Assembly (NCBI GenBank): GCA_003556955.1
Contig: PWQB01000193.1
Location: 1-6,688, forward strand
Length of the DNA stretch: 6,688 bases
Origin: Nostocaceae cyanobacterium CSSed10_463m
GTDB taxonomy: Bacteria > Cyanobacteriota > Cyanobacteriia > Cyanobacteriales > Nostocaceae
Direction: 5' to 3'
Below, in pieces: positions 1 through 5,770 of this stretch. Made by a program: the position numbers and the translations under genes. The stretch's first letter is position 1; the number at the start of each line of letters is the position of its first letter. Below the pieces are notes generated by a model, which did no database searches, was not told the origin of the DNA, and was given only the letters and a program-made list of their open reading frames with translations.

Positions 1-15
1 CAAAGTACACGTAAA

Positions 16-66
16 GCCTTCGGCATAGCTTCGCTTACCGCGTAGCGTCTCCCCCTTGGGAGAAGC
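16..66. repeat. Cyanobacterial interspersed palindromic repeat cluster
   Basis: Three small inverted repeats follow one another: GCC-TTC-GGC (16-24), AGC-TTC-GCT (27-35) and TCTCCC-N4-GGGAGA (48-63). The block CGCGTAGCGT (39-48) precedes the last one and recurs at 140-149. From memory, strings of this kind (GCGTAGCGT followed by a CTCCC/GGGAG hairpin) are dispersed at many sites in Nostocales genomes. It lies about 70 bases past the stop of the molybdenum hydroxylase gene, so the 6-bp stem could slow transcription there, but it has no U-tract and I do not call it a terminator. A purine-only run (GAAGAAGAAGG type) follows to about 94. Confidence 0.75.
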
Positions 67-109
67 AAGAAGAAGAAGGAAGAAGAAAGAAAGGTATATA
101 GCGTTTCCT

Positions 110-137
110 AATTACGAATTACGAATTACGAATTACG
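110..137. repeat. Four exact tandem copies of the heptamer AATTACG
   Basis: The 7-mer AATTACG is repeated at 110-116, 117-123, 124-130 and 131-137 without a mismatch, and a degenerate further copy lies at 163-174. Heptameric tandem repeats (STRR type) are typical of heterocystous cyanobacteria. The stop codon of the molybdenum hydroxylase gene (TAA, minus strand, 133-135) falls inside the fourth copy. Confidence 0.9.
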
Positions 138-2772
138 TTCGCGTAGCGTTTCCGAAGGAAATATTACGAATTACCCTAAGTTTTTCCCAAACTCTTTCAG
201 GTGTCATAGGAAGTTGGTACAGTCTGCATCCGGTAGCATGAGCGATCGCATTGGCTATGGCTGGGGCTGTACAATTAATTGTAATTTCTCCCACTCCTTT
301 TGCACCAAAGGGACCGTAGGGATCGGCGGCTTCTACTAAAATTATTTCTATTGGTGGTATATCTGCGGCTTTGGGTATGATATACTCTCTTAAGCTGGGG
401 TTAATTATGTCTCCTTGTTGGTTAAATATCAGTTCTTCTGTTAACGCGTAACCAATTCCCATGACTATCCCCCCAATTGCTTGTCCTTCACAAATGCGTG
501 GGTTAATGGCTTTGCCTAAATCAATGGCTTGGACGCATTTTAAAATTTCTACTTTGCCCGTTTCTATATCTACTTCTACTTCTACACCCTGCACAGCAAA
601 GGTTAATGTCGATTCGTCTGCGGCATAGGAAAGTTCTACACTGGTTTGATTGGTGCTGAGAAGTTTTTCGGCGGCTAGTTTTACAGCTTGTCCGGAAATG
701 TAAATTGTGGCGGAAGCGTAAGAACCAGCATCAAAGGGCGTTTTTTGCGTGTCTCCAGCAATAATATTGATGTCAGCAACGGTGACACCTAAAACTTCGG
801 CTGCTATTTGTCGCAGGGTGGTATCGGAACCAGTCCCCACGTCTACGGAACCAGTTCTGATTTCGTATTTACCATCAGACAACTTTGTGATTTTTACACT
901 AGCTAGGTGAATTTTAGATAAACCGCTACCTTGCATAGAAACGGCAAACCCCACACCACGACGACGGGAATTTTCGGTTATTGGCGGTGTACCGGGAATG
1001 TAGTTGAGTGACTGGGTGACTTTTTCCCAACATTCTTGCACGGCGTAACTACCAATTAAGTTAAAATGATCTTGGGAAGTTCCTAAACTAATTACGTCTC
1101 CAGGACGAATTAAGTTTTTTAAGCGGATTTCTCTGGGATTAATCTGAAGTTTTTGGGCAATTTCATCAATTTGGCTTTCCATTGCGAAGCTTCCTTGAGT
1201 TGCACCATAACCGCGAAAAGCACCCGCAGGCATTGTATTAGTATAAACTGCAAAGGCGCTTAATCTTTTATTAGGACAACGATATAAACCCAGGGGAATA
1301 TATCCTGCTAAAAATACCACTGTCTGCCCATGATTACCATAAGCCCCAGTGTTAGCAATGATTTCCATATCTTGGGCGAGAAGTGTACCATCTGCTTTCA
1401 CACCGCTTTTGATGCGAATTGTCATAGCATGACGGCTATTTGTGGCGGTAAATTCTTCTTTTCTGCTAAATTCCCATTGTACGGGTTTACCTGTTTTCAA
1501 AGTTGCTAAAACACAAAGGTCTTCTGATAAGATTTCTTGCTTATTCCCAAAACCACCGCCAAGTTGTGCTTTATAAACTCGGATTTTCTCTTGGGGGAAG
1601 TTGAAAATTTGTGAAAGTAAGCGTTGACAGTGAAATGGGACTTGGGTACTCGAACGGACAACTAATGTTCCATCTGGTTCTAGCCAACTAAGAGTAATAT
1701 GGGGTTCGAGATGAACGTGTTGGACTGCTGGTAAATTAAAAGTATTTTCGACAATGACATCAGCTTCAGCAAATGCTGTGGCTAAATCACCTGATTCTAA
1801 TAAAATTTGTCCTGCAATATTGCGTGTTTTATCGGGAATTTGCGATGATTCTGGTTCATCATGAATCACTACTCCGCTATTCATCGCTTGTATAGGGTCT
1901 ATAATATGGGGGAGAATTTCATAATCAACCCTAATTAATTCACAAGCTTTTTCGGCAATATGAGGTGATTCTGCAACTATAGCAGCAACGCGATCGCCGA
2001 TAAATCTGACTTTATCATCTAACAAATAATGATCTAAAGGATCTGGTACTGGTTCCGCGTGTCCGGCGGTAGTGTAAGGTATTCTGGGGACATCTTCGTG
2101 AGTAAAAATCGCCACCACACCGGGAAGCGCTTTCGCTTGTTCTGTGTGAATTTTCAGAATTTTGGCGTGGGGATGAGGCGATCGCAATACCTTCAGATGT
2201 AATAATCCAGGTGGAGCAATATCTCCTGTATAAGCTGCTTGACCTGTGACTATTGCTGTACCATCTTGTTTGGGAATGTTTTTACCAACAGACGCACTAT
2301 TACATCTGTGTTCATCTGTGTTCATCTGTGGTTGATAACTTTCCCGAATGCTTTCCACTATCGCCTGATACCCAGTACAACGACAAAGATTTCCTTTTAA
2401 AGCTAAACGTAATTCTGTTTCTGACAATTCGGGTAATTTCGCCGCAGTCATAATCATTCCCGGAGTACAGAAACCACATTGAAAACCTTGCGCTTGCAAA
2501 AAAGCTTGCTGTATCGGTGCGAGTTCTTCGTTTTGGGAAAGTCCTTCGATGGTAGTTACCGATTTATTAGCAACTCGCATGGCTGAATAAATACAACTAT
2601 GGATAGGTGTATCATCTACCCACACAGTACAAGCACCACAATCACCAGTATTACACACACGATGTACACCAAACCAGCCTAATTGACGTAATAAAGTTAA
2701 CAGACTGGTTCCAGGATGACAATTTTCTCGATAACTTTGCTGATTAACTTGAAAATTTAACTGTTTTTGCAT
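133..2772 (-). CDS. Molybdenum hydroxylase, fused 2Fe-2S and molybdopterin domains (xanthine dehydrogenase family)
   Basis: 879 aa. Residues 1-145 form the Fe-S subunit: a plant-type cluster on C40, C45, C48 and C60, and a second on C99, C102, C130 and C132, with QCGFCTPG at 98-105. After a short repeat-encoded linker (about 147-160), residues 161-865 form the Mo subunit: VGK.IP.QDG start at 162, Q377, GGGFGNK 405-411, AFRGYG 518-523 and GVGE with the catalytic-base glutamate E829. The FAD domain that lies between these parts in eukaryotic enzymes is absent here and is encoded by the next gene upstream. In the family this enzyme hydroxylates purines or related heterocycles (or aldehydes) in the cytoplasm and passes electrons to FAD. 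Xanthine is the likely substrate from the ureide-type neighbours, but position 412 is Gln where xanthine dehydrogenases have the substrate-binding Glu. The ATG overlaps the FAD-subunit gene by 16 bp, so the two are probably translationally coupled. No clear Shine-Dalgarno. The last 14 residues are repeat-encoded. Confidence 0.9.
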   Translation of the reverse strand: MQKQLNFQVNQQSYRENCHPGTSLLTLLRQLGWFGVHRVCNTGDCGACTVWVDDTPIHSCIYSAMRVANKSVTTIEGLSQNEELAPIQQAFLQAQGFQCGFCTPGMIMTAAKLPELSETELRLALKGNLCRCTGYQAIVESIRESYQPQMNTDEHRCNSASVGKNIPKQDGTAIVTGQAAYTGDIAPPGLLHLKVLRSPHPHAKILKIHTEQAKALPGVVAIFTHEDVPRIPYTTAGHAEPVPDPLDHYLLDDKVRFIGDRVAAIVAESPHIAEKACELIRVDYEILPHIIDPIQAMNSGVVIHDEPESSQIPDKTRNIAGQILLESGDLATAFAEADVIVENTFNLPAVQHVHLEPHITLSWLEPDGTLVVRSSTQVPFHCQRLLSQIFNFPQEKIRVYKAQLGGGFGNKQEILSEDLCVLATLKTGKPVQWEFSRKEEFTATNSRHAMTIRIKSGVKADGTLLAQDMEIIANTGAYGNHGQTVVFLAGYIPLGLYRCPNKRLSAFAVYTNTMPAGAFRGYGATQGSFAMESQIDEIAQKLQINPREIRLKNLIRPGDVISLGTSQDHFNLIGSYAVQECWEKVTQSLNYIPGTPPITENSRRRGVGFAVSMQGSGLSKIHLASVKITKLSDGKYEIRTGSVDVGTGSDTTLRQIAAEVLGVTVADINIIAGDTQKTPFDAGSYASATIYISGQAVKLAAEKLLSTNQTSVELSYAADESTLTFAVQGVEVEVDIETGKVEILKCVQAIDLGKAINPRICEGQAIGGIVMGIGYALTEELIFNQQGDIINPSLREYIIPKAADIPPIEIILVEAADPYGPFGAKGVGEITINCTAPAIANAIAHATGCRLYQLPMTPERVWEKLRVIRNISFGNATRT
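138..175. repeat. Dispersed repeat copy overlapping a gene end
   Basis: It contains CGCGTAGCGT (140-149), shared with the copy at 39-48, and the perfect hairpin TTTCC-GAA-GGAAA (149-161). Then comes another ATTACGAATTAC stretch (163-174). The octamer GCGTTTCC is present twice nearby, at 101-108 and 146-153, each followed within about ten bases by ATTACG. This looks like a local duplication of the whole repeat module. The region is translated as the C-terminal tail of the hydroxylase gene on the minus strand. Confidence 0.75.
242..249. repeat. HIP1 site
   Basis: Exact GCGATCGC, within codons for A842-I843-A844 of the molybdenum hydroxylase. Confidence 0.95.
1990..1997. repeat. HIP1 site
   Basis: Exact GCGATCGC, covering codons for G259-D260-R261 of the molybdenum hydroxylase. 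Confidence 0.95.
2178..2185. repeat. HIP1 site
   Basis: Exact GCGATCGC, covering codons around L196-R197-S198 of the molybdenum hydroxylase. Confidence 0.95.
2301..2330. repeat. Three 10-bp tandem units inside the hydroxylase gene, at the domain joint
   Basis: Plus-strand units TACATCTGTG, TTCATCTGTG and TTCATCTGTG follow each other, differing at one base. On the coding strand this reads as repeated CACAGATGAA. From memory, this motif is a common intergenic repeat in cyanobacteria. Here it encodes the linker between the Fe-S and Mo domains (about residues 149-158). Three units make 30 bp, which keeps the frame, although each unit alone is not a multiple of three. Confidence 0.85.
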
Positions 2773-3518
2773 CTTTTGATTAAAACTTTGGTTAATTCCC
2801 GCCGATAATCTGCACTGGCTTTAATATCTGTAATAAAGGTTTGTTTTTCTATATCCTCATTTTCTAATAAACGTGGTGCAGCTACACTCGCCGCAATCAC
2901 ATAACGCCTTTGTTTTTGGTGACTCGCACAAACTACAATAGCTAATGCTGGGTCAGATGTGGCTATACTCAAGCGTTGATAATTAATTTTCCATTGTAAA
3001 TTAGCCAAGGGAATTAAAACTCGTCTCAGAATTTCTCCCGGTTTTAAAATTGTGGTTTTATCTCCTAGTTGAAAGTCTTGGGCGGCAATTTGATATGATT
3101 CTCCTTGTAAGTTCCAAATTTCATAAGTTGCATCTAAAGCCACCATGACTGGTGCTAAGGTTCCGACAGATAAAGCCAGGCAAATATTACCTCCTACTGT
3201 AGCTATATTAATCACTTTTAATGAGGCTGCAAGTGCATTAACAGCCGTTTTTAATCCTGCTATGGCTGTCCATTCTGGTAGCCAAGGATATTCTAAGATT
3301 TTAATTAATGGACAAGTTGCACCGATAGTTAAATATTCTCCTTGAATAGCAATTTCTGTCCAGCCGAATTTGTGCGTATCGACTAAAACTTTTGCATCTG
3401 GTTGGGGTTGGGAAAATAGCCATGTTCCTCCACTTAGCCAAGTCCAACCTTTTTCCCATTTGGTGATTTCTTGGAGGTGGTTTGGTTGGAGGTAGGTTTC
3501 GATGTTTGGCAAATCCAT
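2757..3518 (-). CDS. FAD-binding subunit of the molybdenum hydroxylase
   Basis: 253 aa. It resembles the medium subunits of the xanthine dehydrogenase/CO dehydrogenase family (XdhB, CutM, CoxM). The two FAD diphosphate-binding loops are SGGTWL (29-34) and TVGGNIC (107-113). The C-terminal signature D.KASADYRR lies at 231-240. It would take electrons from the Fe-S clusters of the fused partner, encoded immediately downstream with a 16-bp overlap, and pass them to NAD+ or another acceptor. At 253 aa it is shorter than the roughly 280-290 aa I expect; the missing part seems to be in the C-terminal domain, between AAPRLL (213-218) and the ASADYRR motif. The ATG at 3516-3518 has no strong ribosome binding site, and a repeat lies just upstream. 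Confidence 0.87.
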   Translation of the reverse strand: MDLPNIETYLQPNHLQEITKWEKGWTWLSGGTWLFSQPQPDAKVLVDTHKFGWTEIAIQGEYLTIGATCPLIKILEYPWLPEWTAIAGLKTAVNALAASLKVINIATVGGNICLALSVGTLAPVMVALDATYEIWNLQGESYQIAAQDFQLGDKTTILKPGEILRRVLIPLANLQWKINYQRLSIATSDPALAIVVCASHQKQRRYVIAASVAAPRLLENEDIEKQTFITDIKASADYRRELTKVLIKRCKNS

Positions 3519-3525
3519 GTTTTAA

Positions 3526-3566
3526 ACGCAGAGGTACGCTGAGGTTAGGGCAAAGGTACGCTGAGG
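3526..3566. repeat. Duplicated AGGTACGCTGAGG repeat between two operon genes
   Basis: The 13-mer AGGTACGCTGAGG occurs exactly at 3532-3544 and 3554-3566 (22-bp period), preceded by ACGCAGAGG at 3526-3534. It fills nearly all of the 51-bp gap between the AllA-like stop and the FAD-subunit start. The same ACGCAGAGG 9-mer recurs at 4163-4171 upstream of the AllA-like gene, so both belong to one dispersed family of the ACGCAGAGG...CTGAGG kind. Confidence 0.8.
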
Positions 3567-3569
3567 ATT

Positions 3570-4142
3570 TTAGATTTCTAGTTGGAGTTGAATTTTTAAT
3601 CTTTTGGGGAGGGAGATTTTATAAACGTCGCCTTGGTTCATTTCGTCTGGGGTTTGCATTTGGCTTAAGGCGGTGACGACTTCATCGGAGTTGGCGGTGA
3701 GGATGACTACCGGGCGATCGCACGCTATGGGAAAATCATGCCATGTGCCAATATATAATAATAGTCCATGTCCTGGGGGAAAGCGGAAGGCTTGGATTTG
3801 ATTGATGTTTGGTAAGTTTTCCCCAGTTTCGTGGTTAGGGGGTGCTAAAACCATAATAAATGGTGCTTGTCCCAAGGCGATGAACATTTGCGTCATATAT
3901 ATATGTCTTTCTAGCCAGTTAATTGGCGGATATCCTGGCAGAATTTTGGCGGTTCTAAATGTTGCTGTTCCCCGATATGTAAAGTCGATGTTTTCACCTT
4001 CGAGGACTCTTTGTTGATAAAAGGGAATCCCTAAGCCGGGTTTGCTAACGTCATCTCCTAATAAATGTCCATAAGGTTTAATGTTTTCTGAGTTAGCATC
4101 AATGACGGGGATTTTTAGGGTTTGACTGGGTGAAATAGTCAT
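3570..4142 (-). CDS. allA: Ureidoglycolate lyase family protein (AllA-like)
   Basis: 190 aa from the ATG at 4140-4142. The cupin-fold AllA family splits (S)-ureidoglycolate into glyoxylate and urea, the last step of ureide breakdown. The family pattern is visible: ..YG..L.. near 24-28, WLERHIYMTQMFIALG (76-91, matching E. coli AllA ERHPLGTQAFIP), an MVLAPP strand (97-102), then AFRFPPGHG (118-126) and GTWHDFPI (132-139, matching NVWHHPL). The second His of WHHP is Asp here. The frame is open up to a GTG at 4173-4175, which would add 11 residues (MSSASLWFVKS). Those codons lie in a dispersed intergenic repeat, so I prefer the internal ATG, although neither start has a good Shine-Dalgarno. It lies 51 bp upstream of the FAD-subunit gene in the same direction, which supports a purine/ureide role. 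Family assignment is solid; activity is inferred. Confidence 0.77.
   Translation of the reverse strand: MTISPSQTLKIPVIDANSENIKPYGHLLGDDVSKPGLGIPFYQQRVLEGENIDFTYRGTATFRTAKILPGYPPINWLERHIYMTQMFIALGQAPFIMVLAPPNHETGENLPNINQIQAFRFPPGHGLLLYIGTWHDFPIACDRPVVILTANSDEVVTALSQMQTPDEMNQGDVYKISLPKRLKIQLQLEI
3714..3721. repeat. HIP1 site
   Basis: Exact GCGATCGC, covering codons for C141-D142-R143 of the AllA-like protein. Confidence 0.95.
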
Positions 4143-4152
4143 GGATTTAACG

Positions 4153-4182
4153 AACCACAAAGACGCAGAGGACACAGAGAGG
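4153..4182. repeat. Dispersed intergenic repeat upstream of the AllA-like gene
   Basis: This 30-bp purine-rich element reads AACCACAAAGACGCAGAGG followed by ACACAGAGAGG. From memory, it belongs to a very common cyanobacterial intergenic repeat class (AACCACAGAGGCGCAGAG-like). It shares ACGCAGAGG with 3526-3534. Its place just upstream of the ATG at 4142, overlapping the 5' end of the longer GTG-initiated frame, argues against that longer start. Confidence 0.7.
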
Positions 4183-4210
4183 AATTACAGCACTTTGTTA
4201 TATTAGTAAA

Positions 4211-4310
4211 TATTATGATAAATCTTGTAAAGTGGACATTCTAACCACCTTTGTTTACTCATAATATAATATTATAAATCTTGTGGGGGAGGGCAAAGAT
4301 GCCCACCCTT
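4211..4310. repeat. Two degenerate copies of a hairpin-bearing repeat, possible transcript end
   Basis: ATAAATCTTGT is present at 4218-4228 and again at 4274-4284 (56-bp period). After each copy comes an inverted repeat. The first is weak: GTGG (4232-4235) with CCAC (4245-4248). The second is stronger: GGGCA (4291-4295), loop AAGA, TGCCC (4300-4304), extended past one A-A mismatch by GGG/CCC. The stronger hairpin starts ten bases past the stop of the deacetylase-like gene on the minus strand. No U-run follows, so termination is only possible. GGGCAAGATGCCC-type hairpins are, from memory, dispersed in cyanobacteria. Confidence 0.55.
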
Positions 4311-4319
4311 CTATATTAT

Positions 4320-5168
4320 CTATTTATCCATCCATTCATAAATACTTTCACCTGTAGTTAGCCAGGTATGAGATTGATTTTTAATGTGAAGTAAGCATTT
4401 TTTTAAATATTTTAACCGCAGTGGTTGACCAACAATAAATGGATGTAAGCCAATAGCCATAAATCGAGGTTGTTTTGCTCCATCTAGCCATAATTGCTCA
4501 AATTGATCAATAATTGCCTGGCAAAATTCTTCCCCAGAAAATCGGTTACTCAAACATAAGCTAATATCGTTTGCTTCTATAGTATATGGAATTGCTAATA
4601 AACGTCCATCTGCTACAGGATACCAATAAGGTTGGTCATCATTTACCCAATCTGCTGTATAACTTATTCCGGCTGTATGCAATAATTCAAAGGTTGATTC
4701 TGTAATAGAAAATCCTGGAGTTAACCAGCCTTGAGGTTTTTTACCTGTAGCTTGGCTGAGTAAATCTAATGTCTGTTTAATTATCGCAGCTTCTGTTTCT
4801 TGATTTAACCCACTATGTCCAGTAGAATTATTAATACCATGTGCCATAATTTCCCAACCATGCTGCTGCATAGCTGTGATAATTTCTTGATAAAATGAGC
4901 AAATTTCACCGTTTACTGCGGCTGTAACTGGAATTTCTAACTCAGCGAATAATTCCAGTAAACGCCATATACCAACGCGATTCCCGTAGTCTCTCCAAGC
5001 ATAGTTAGCAATTTCTGGATGACTATTTAAATGGGGTTGAATCGCTGTTCCCGGTTTACCAAAGGTGAAATGTTCTACATTCATCACTACCCAAACAGCA
5101 ACTCTGGCATGATTAGGTAATTTTAAAACCGGACGTTGGTTAATTGCTTGATAAGATGGGGGCAACAT
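4320..5168 (-). CDS. NodB-fold (polysaccharide deacetylase family) hydrolase, PuuE-like allantoinase candidate
   Basis: 282 aa, no signal peptide, so cytoplasmic, unlike wall-acting deacetylases. In order: LPNHARVAVWVVMNVEHF (17-34), RDYGNRVGIWRLLELF (59-74), VTAAVNGEIC (81-90), GWEIMAHGINNS (104-115), GWLTPGF (147-153), YTADWVNDDQPY (170-181), IPYTIEANDI (193-202) and RFMAIGLHPFIVGQP (235-249). This matches the branch of polysaccharide deacetylases that includes PuuE, a metal-independent allantoinase. Classical members bind metal with Asp-His-His and PuuE has Glu-His-Trp; here the equivalent positions appear to be E32, H110 and N114. The neighbouring AllA-like and xanthine dehydrogenase-like genes favour a C-N hydrolase on allantoin or a related ureide over a sugar deacetylase. 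Start is ATG at 5166-5168, no clear Shine-Dalgarno. 177 bp separate it from the AllA-like gene. Family secure, substrate unproven. Confidence 0.8.
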   Translation of the reverse strand: MLPPSYQAINQRPVLKLPNHARVAVWVVMNVEHFTFGKPGTAIQPHLNSHPEIANYAWRDYGNRVGIWRLLELFAELEIPVTAAVNGEICSFYQEIITAMQQHGWEIMAHGINNSTGHSGLNQETEAAIIKQTLDLLSQATGKKPQGWLTPGFSITESTFELLHTAGISYTADWVNDDQPYWYPVADGRLLAIPYTIEANDISLCLSNRFSGEEFCQAIIDQFEQLWLDGAKQPRFMAIGLHPFIVGQPLRLKYLKKCLLHIKNQSHTWLTTGESIYEWMDK

Positions 5169-5319
5169 TGGTTTTAAATCTTTGTTTATGCAATTGTAAA
5201 TATAAATTATTTAGTTGTGGTTAGGGATGATTGAATGCTTATATATTAGATGTCAGACACAACTGCACACAGAATAAGCTGAAAATTATGCAGGGGTGTG
5301 TATGCTCAAATTATGAACA

Positions 5320-5649
5320 TTAAGAGGGGAATGAGCAGAATAAACCATTATAACAAAAACCTCGTTCATACAAATAAGTTAAATAGTATGAAAGGCTAAA
5401 GGCAAAAATCACGAAAATCACCGGAATCATCGTCCTCAGTTCCAGTTTGCGTTTATTGAATATTTCACATAAATTCATTATAATAATTAAAGGCCAAAAA
5501 ATTGTTGTGAGCAGAAACATCACAAAAGCTAAAAACTTTTCTTCTGGACTGGAAGTAGGATGTCGCAGGGAAAATTTGAGCCAATTGGTGAAAAAATAGC
5601 AGGTCATCAGGAAATAGCTAATCAGTAAACTTAATTGTATCTGATTCAT
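5320..5649 (-). CDS. Small three-helix membrane protein, unknown function
   Basis: 109 aa. I do not recognise the family. Three hydrophobic stretches are visible at about 5-24, 39-62 and 73-93. They are joined by a loop with K25, R29, H30 and K38 and by the basic loop NKRKLELR (65-72). The short tail contains two cysteines (C99, C105) in an aromatic, glycine-containing stretch. The start is ATG at 5647-5649: AAGGAG (minus strand, 5659-5664) lies nine bases upstream. A GTG three codons earlier (5656-5658) would touch the Shine-Dalgarno and is rejected. It has its own promoter-like -10 box and is separated by 151 bp from the deacetylase-like gene, so it may not belong to the ureide operon. Confidence 0.7.
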   Translation of the reverse strand: MNQIQLSLLISYFLMTCYFFTNWLKFSLRHPTSSPEEKFLAFVMFLLTTIFWPLIIIMNLCEIFNKRKLELRTMIPVIFVIFAFSLSYYLTYLYERGFCYNGLFCSFPS

Positions 5650-5658
5650 TTTTAACAC

Positions 5659-5664
5659 TCCTTA
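5659..5664 (-). promoter_or_regulatory. Shine-Dalgarno AAGGAG for the small membrane protein
   Basis: CTCCTT on the plus strand reads AAGGAG on the coding strand, nine bases before the ATG at 5647-5649. It is the only strong ribosome binding site I could find in the window, and it decides between the ATG and the upstream GTG. Confidence 0.75.
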
Positions 5665-5693
5665 TGAGTAATGCCACAAAACTGAATACAGTT

Positions 5694-5699
5694 ATTATA
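5694..5699 (-). promoter_or_regulatory. Candidate -10 box TATAAT for the small membrane protein gene
   Basis: A perfect TATAAT on the minus strand lies 44 bases upstream of the ATG, giving a predicted leader of about 35-40 nt that includes the Shine-Dalgarno. The hexamer 17 bp upstream (TAGATT) is a poor -35 match. In an A/T-rich spacer a TATAAT can occur by chance, so the call is tentative. Confidence 0.4.
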
Positions 5700-5770
5700 T
5701 GATTTGATTGCCGAAAATCTAGGTTAGATATAGCTGTATTTTCTGATTTTTGATATAATCTTAATATTTT

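Noticed and set aside
56..241. Plus-strand 61-codon frame rich in Arg/Lys
   Set aside because: It reads through the purine run and the repeat cluster and then antisense to the end of the hydroxylase gene; the composition is an artefact of repeats.
2253..2453. Plus-strand 66-codon frame with Cys/His residues
   Set aside because: It is antisense to the Fe-S/Mo joint; the CVHLCSS-like peptide comes from the 10-bp repeat and not from a real metal-binding protein.
4143..4175. Eleven-codon N-terminal extension of the AllA-like protein from a GTG
   Set aside because: The extension is encoded partly by a dispersed intergenic repeat and has no Shine-Dalgarno; the ATG at 4142 gives the family-like N-terminus.
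4232..4245. GT-N10-AC palindromic match, a possible relaxed NtcA site upstream of the AllA-like gene
   Set aside because: It lacks the full GTA-N8-TAC consensus, such matches occur by chance every few hundred bases, and it coincides with the weak stem of a repeat. It would be attractive for a nitrogen gene but is not supported.
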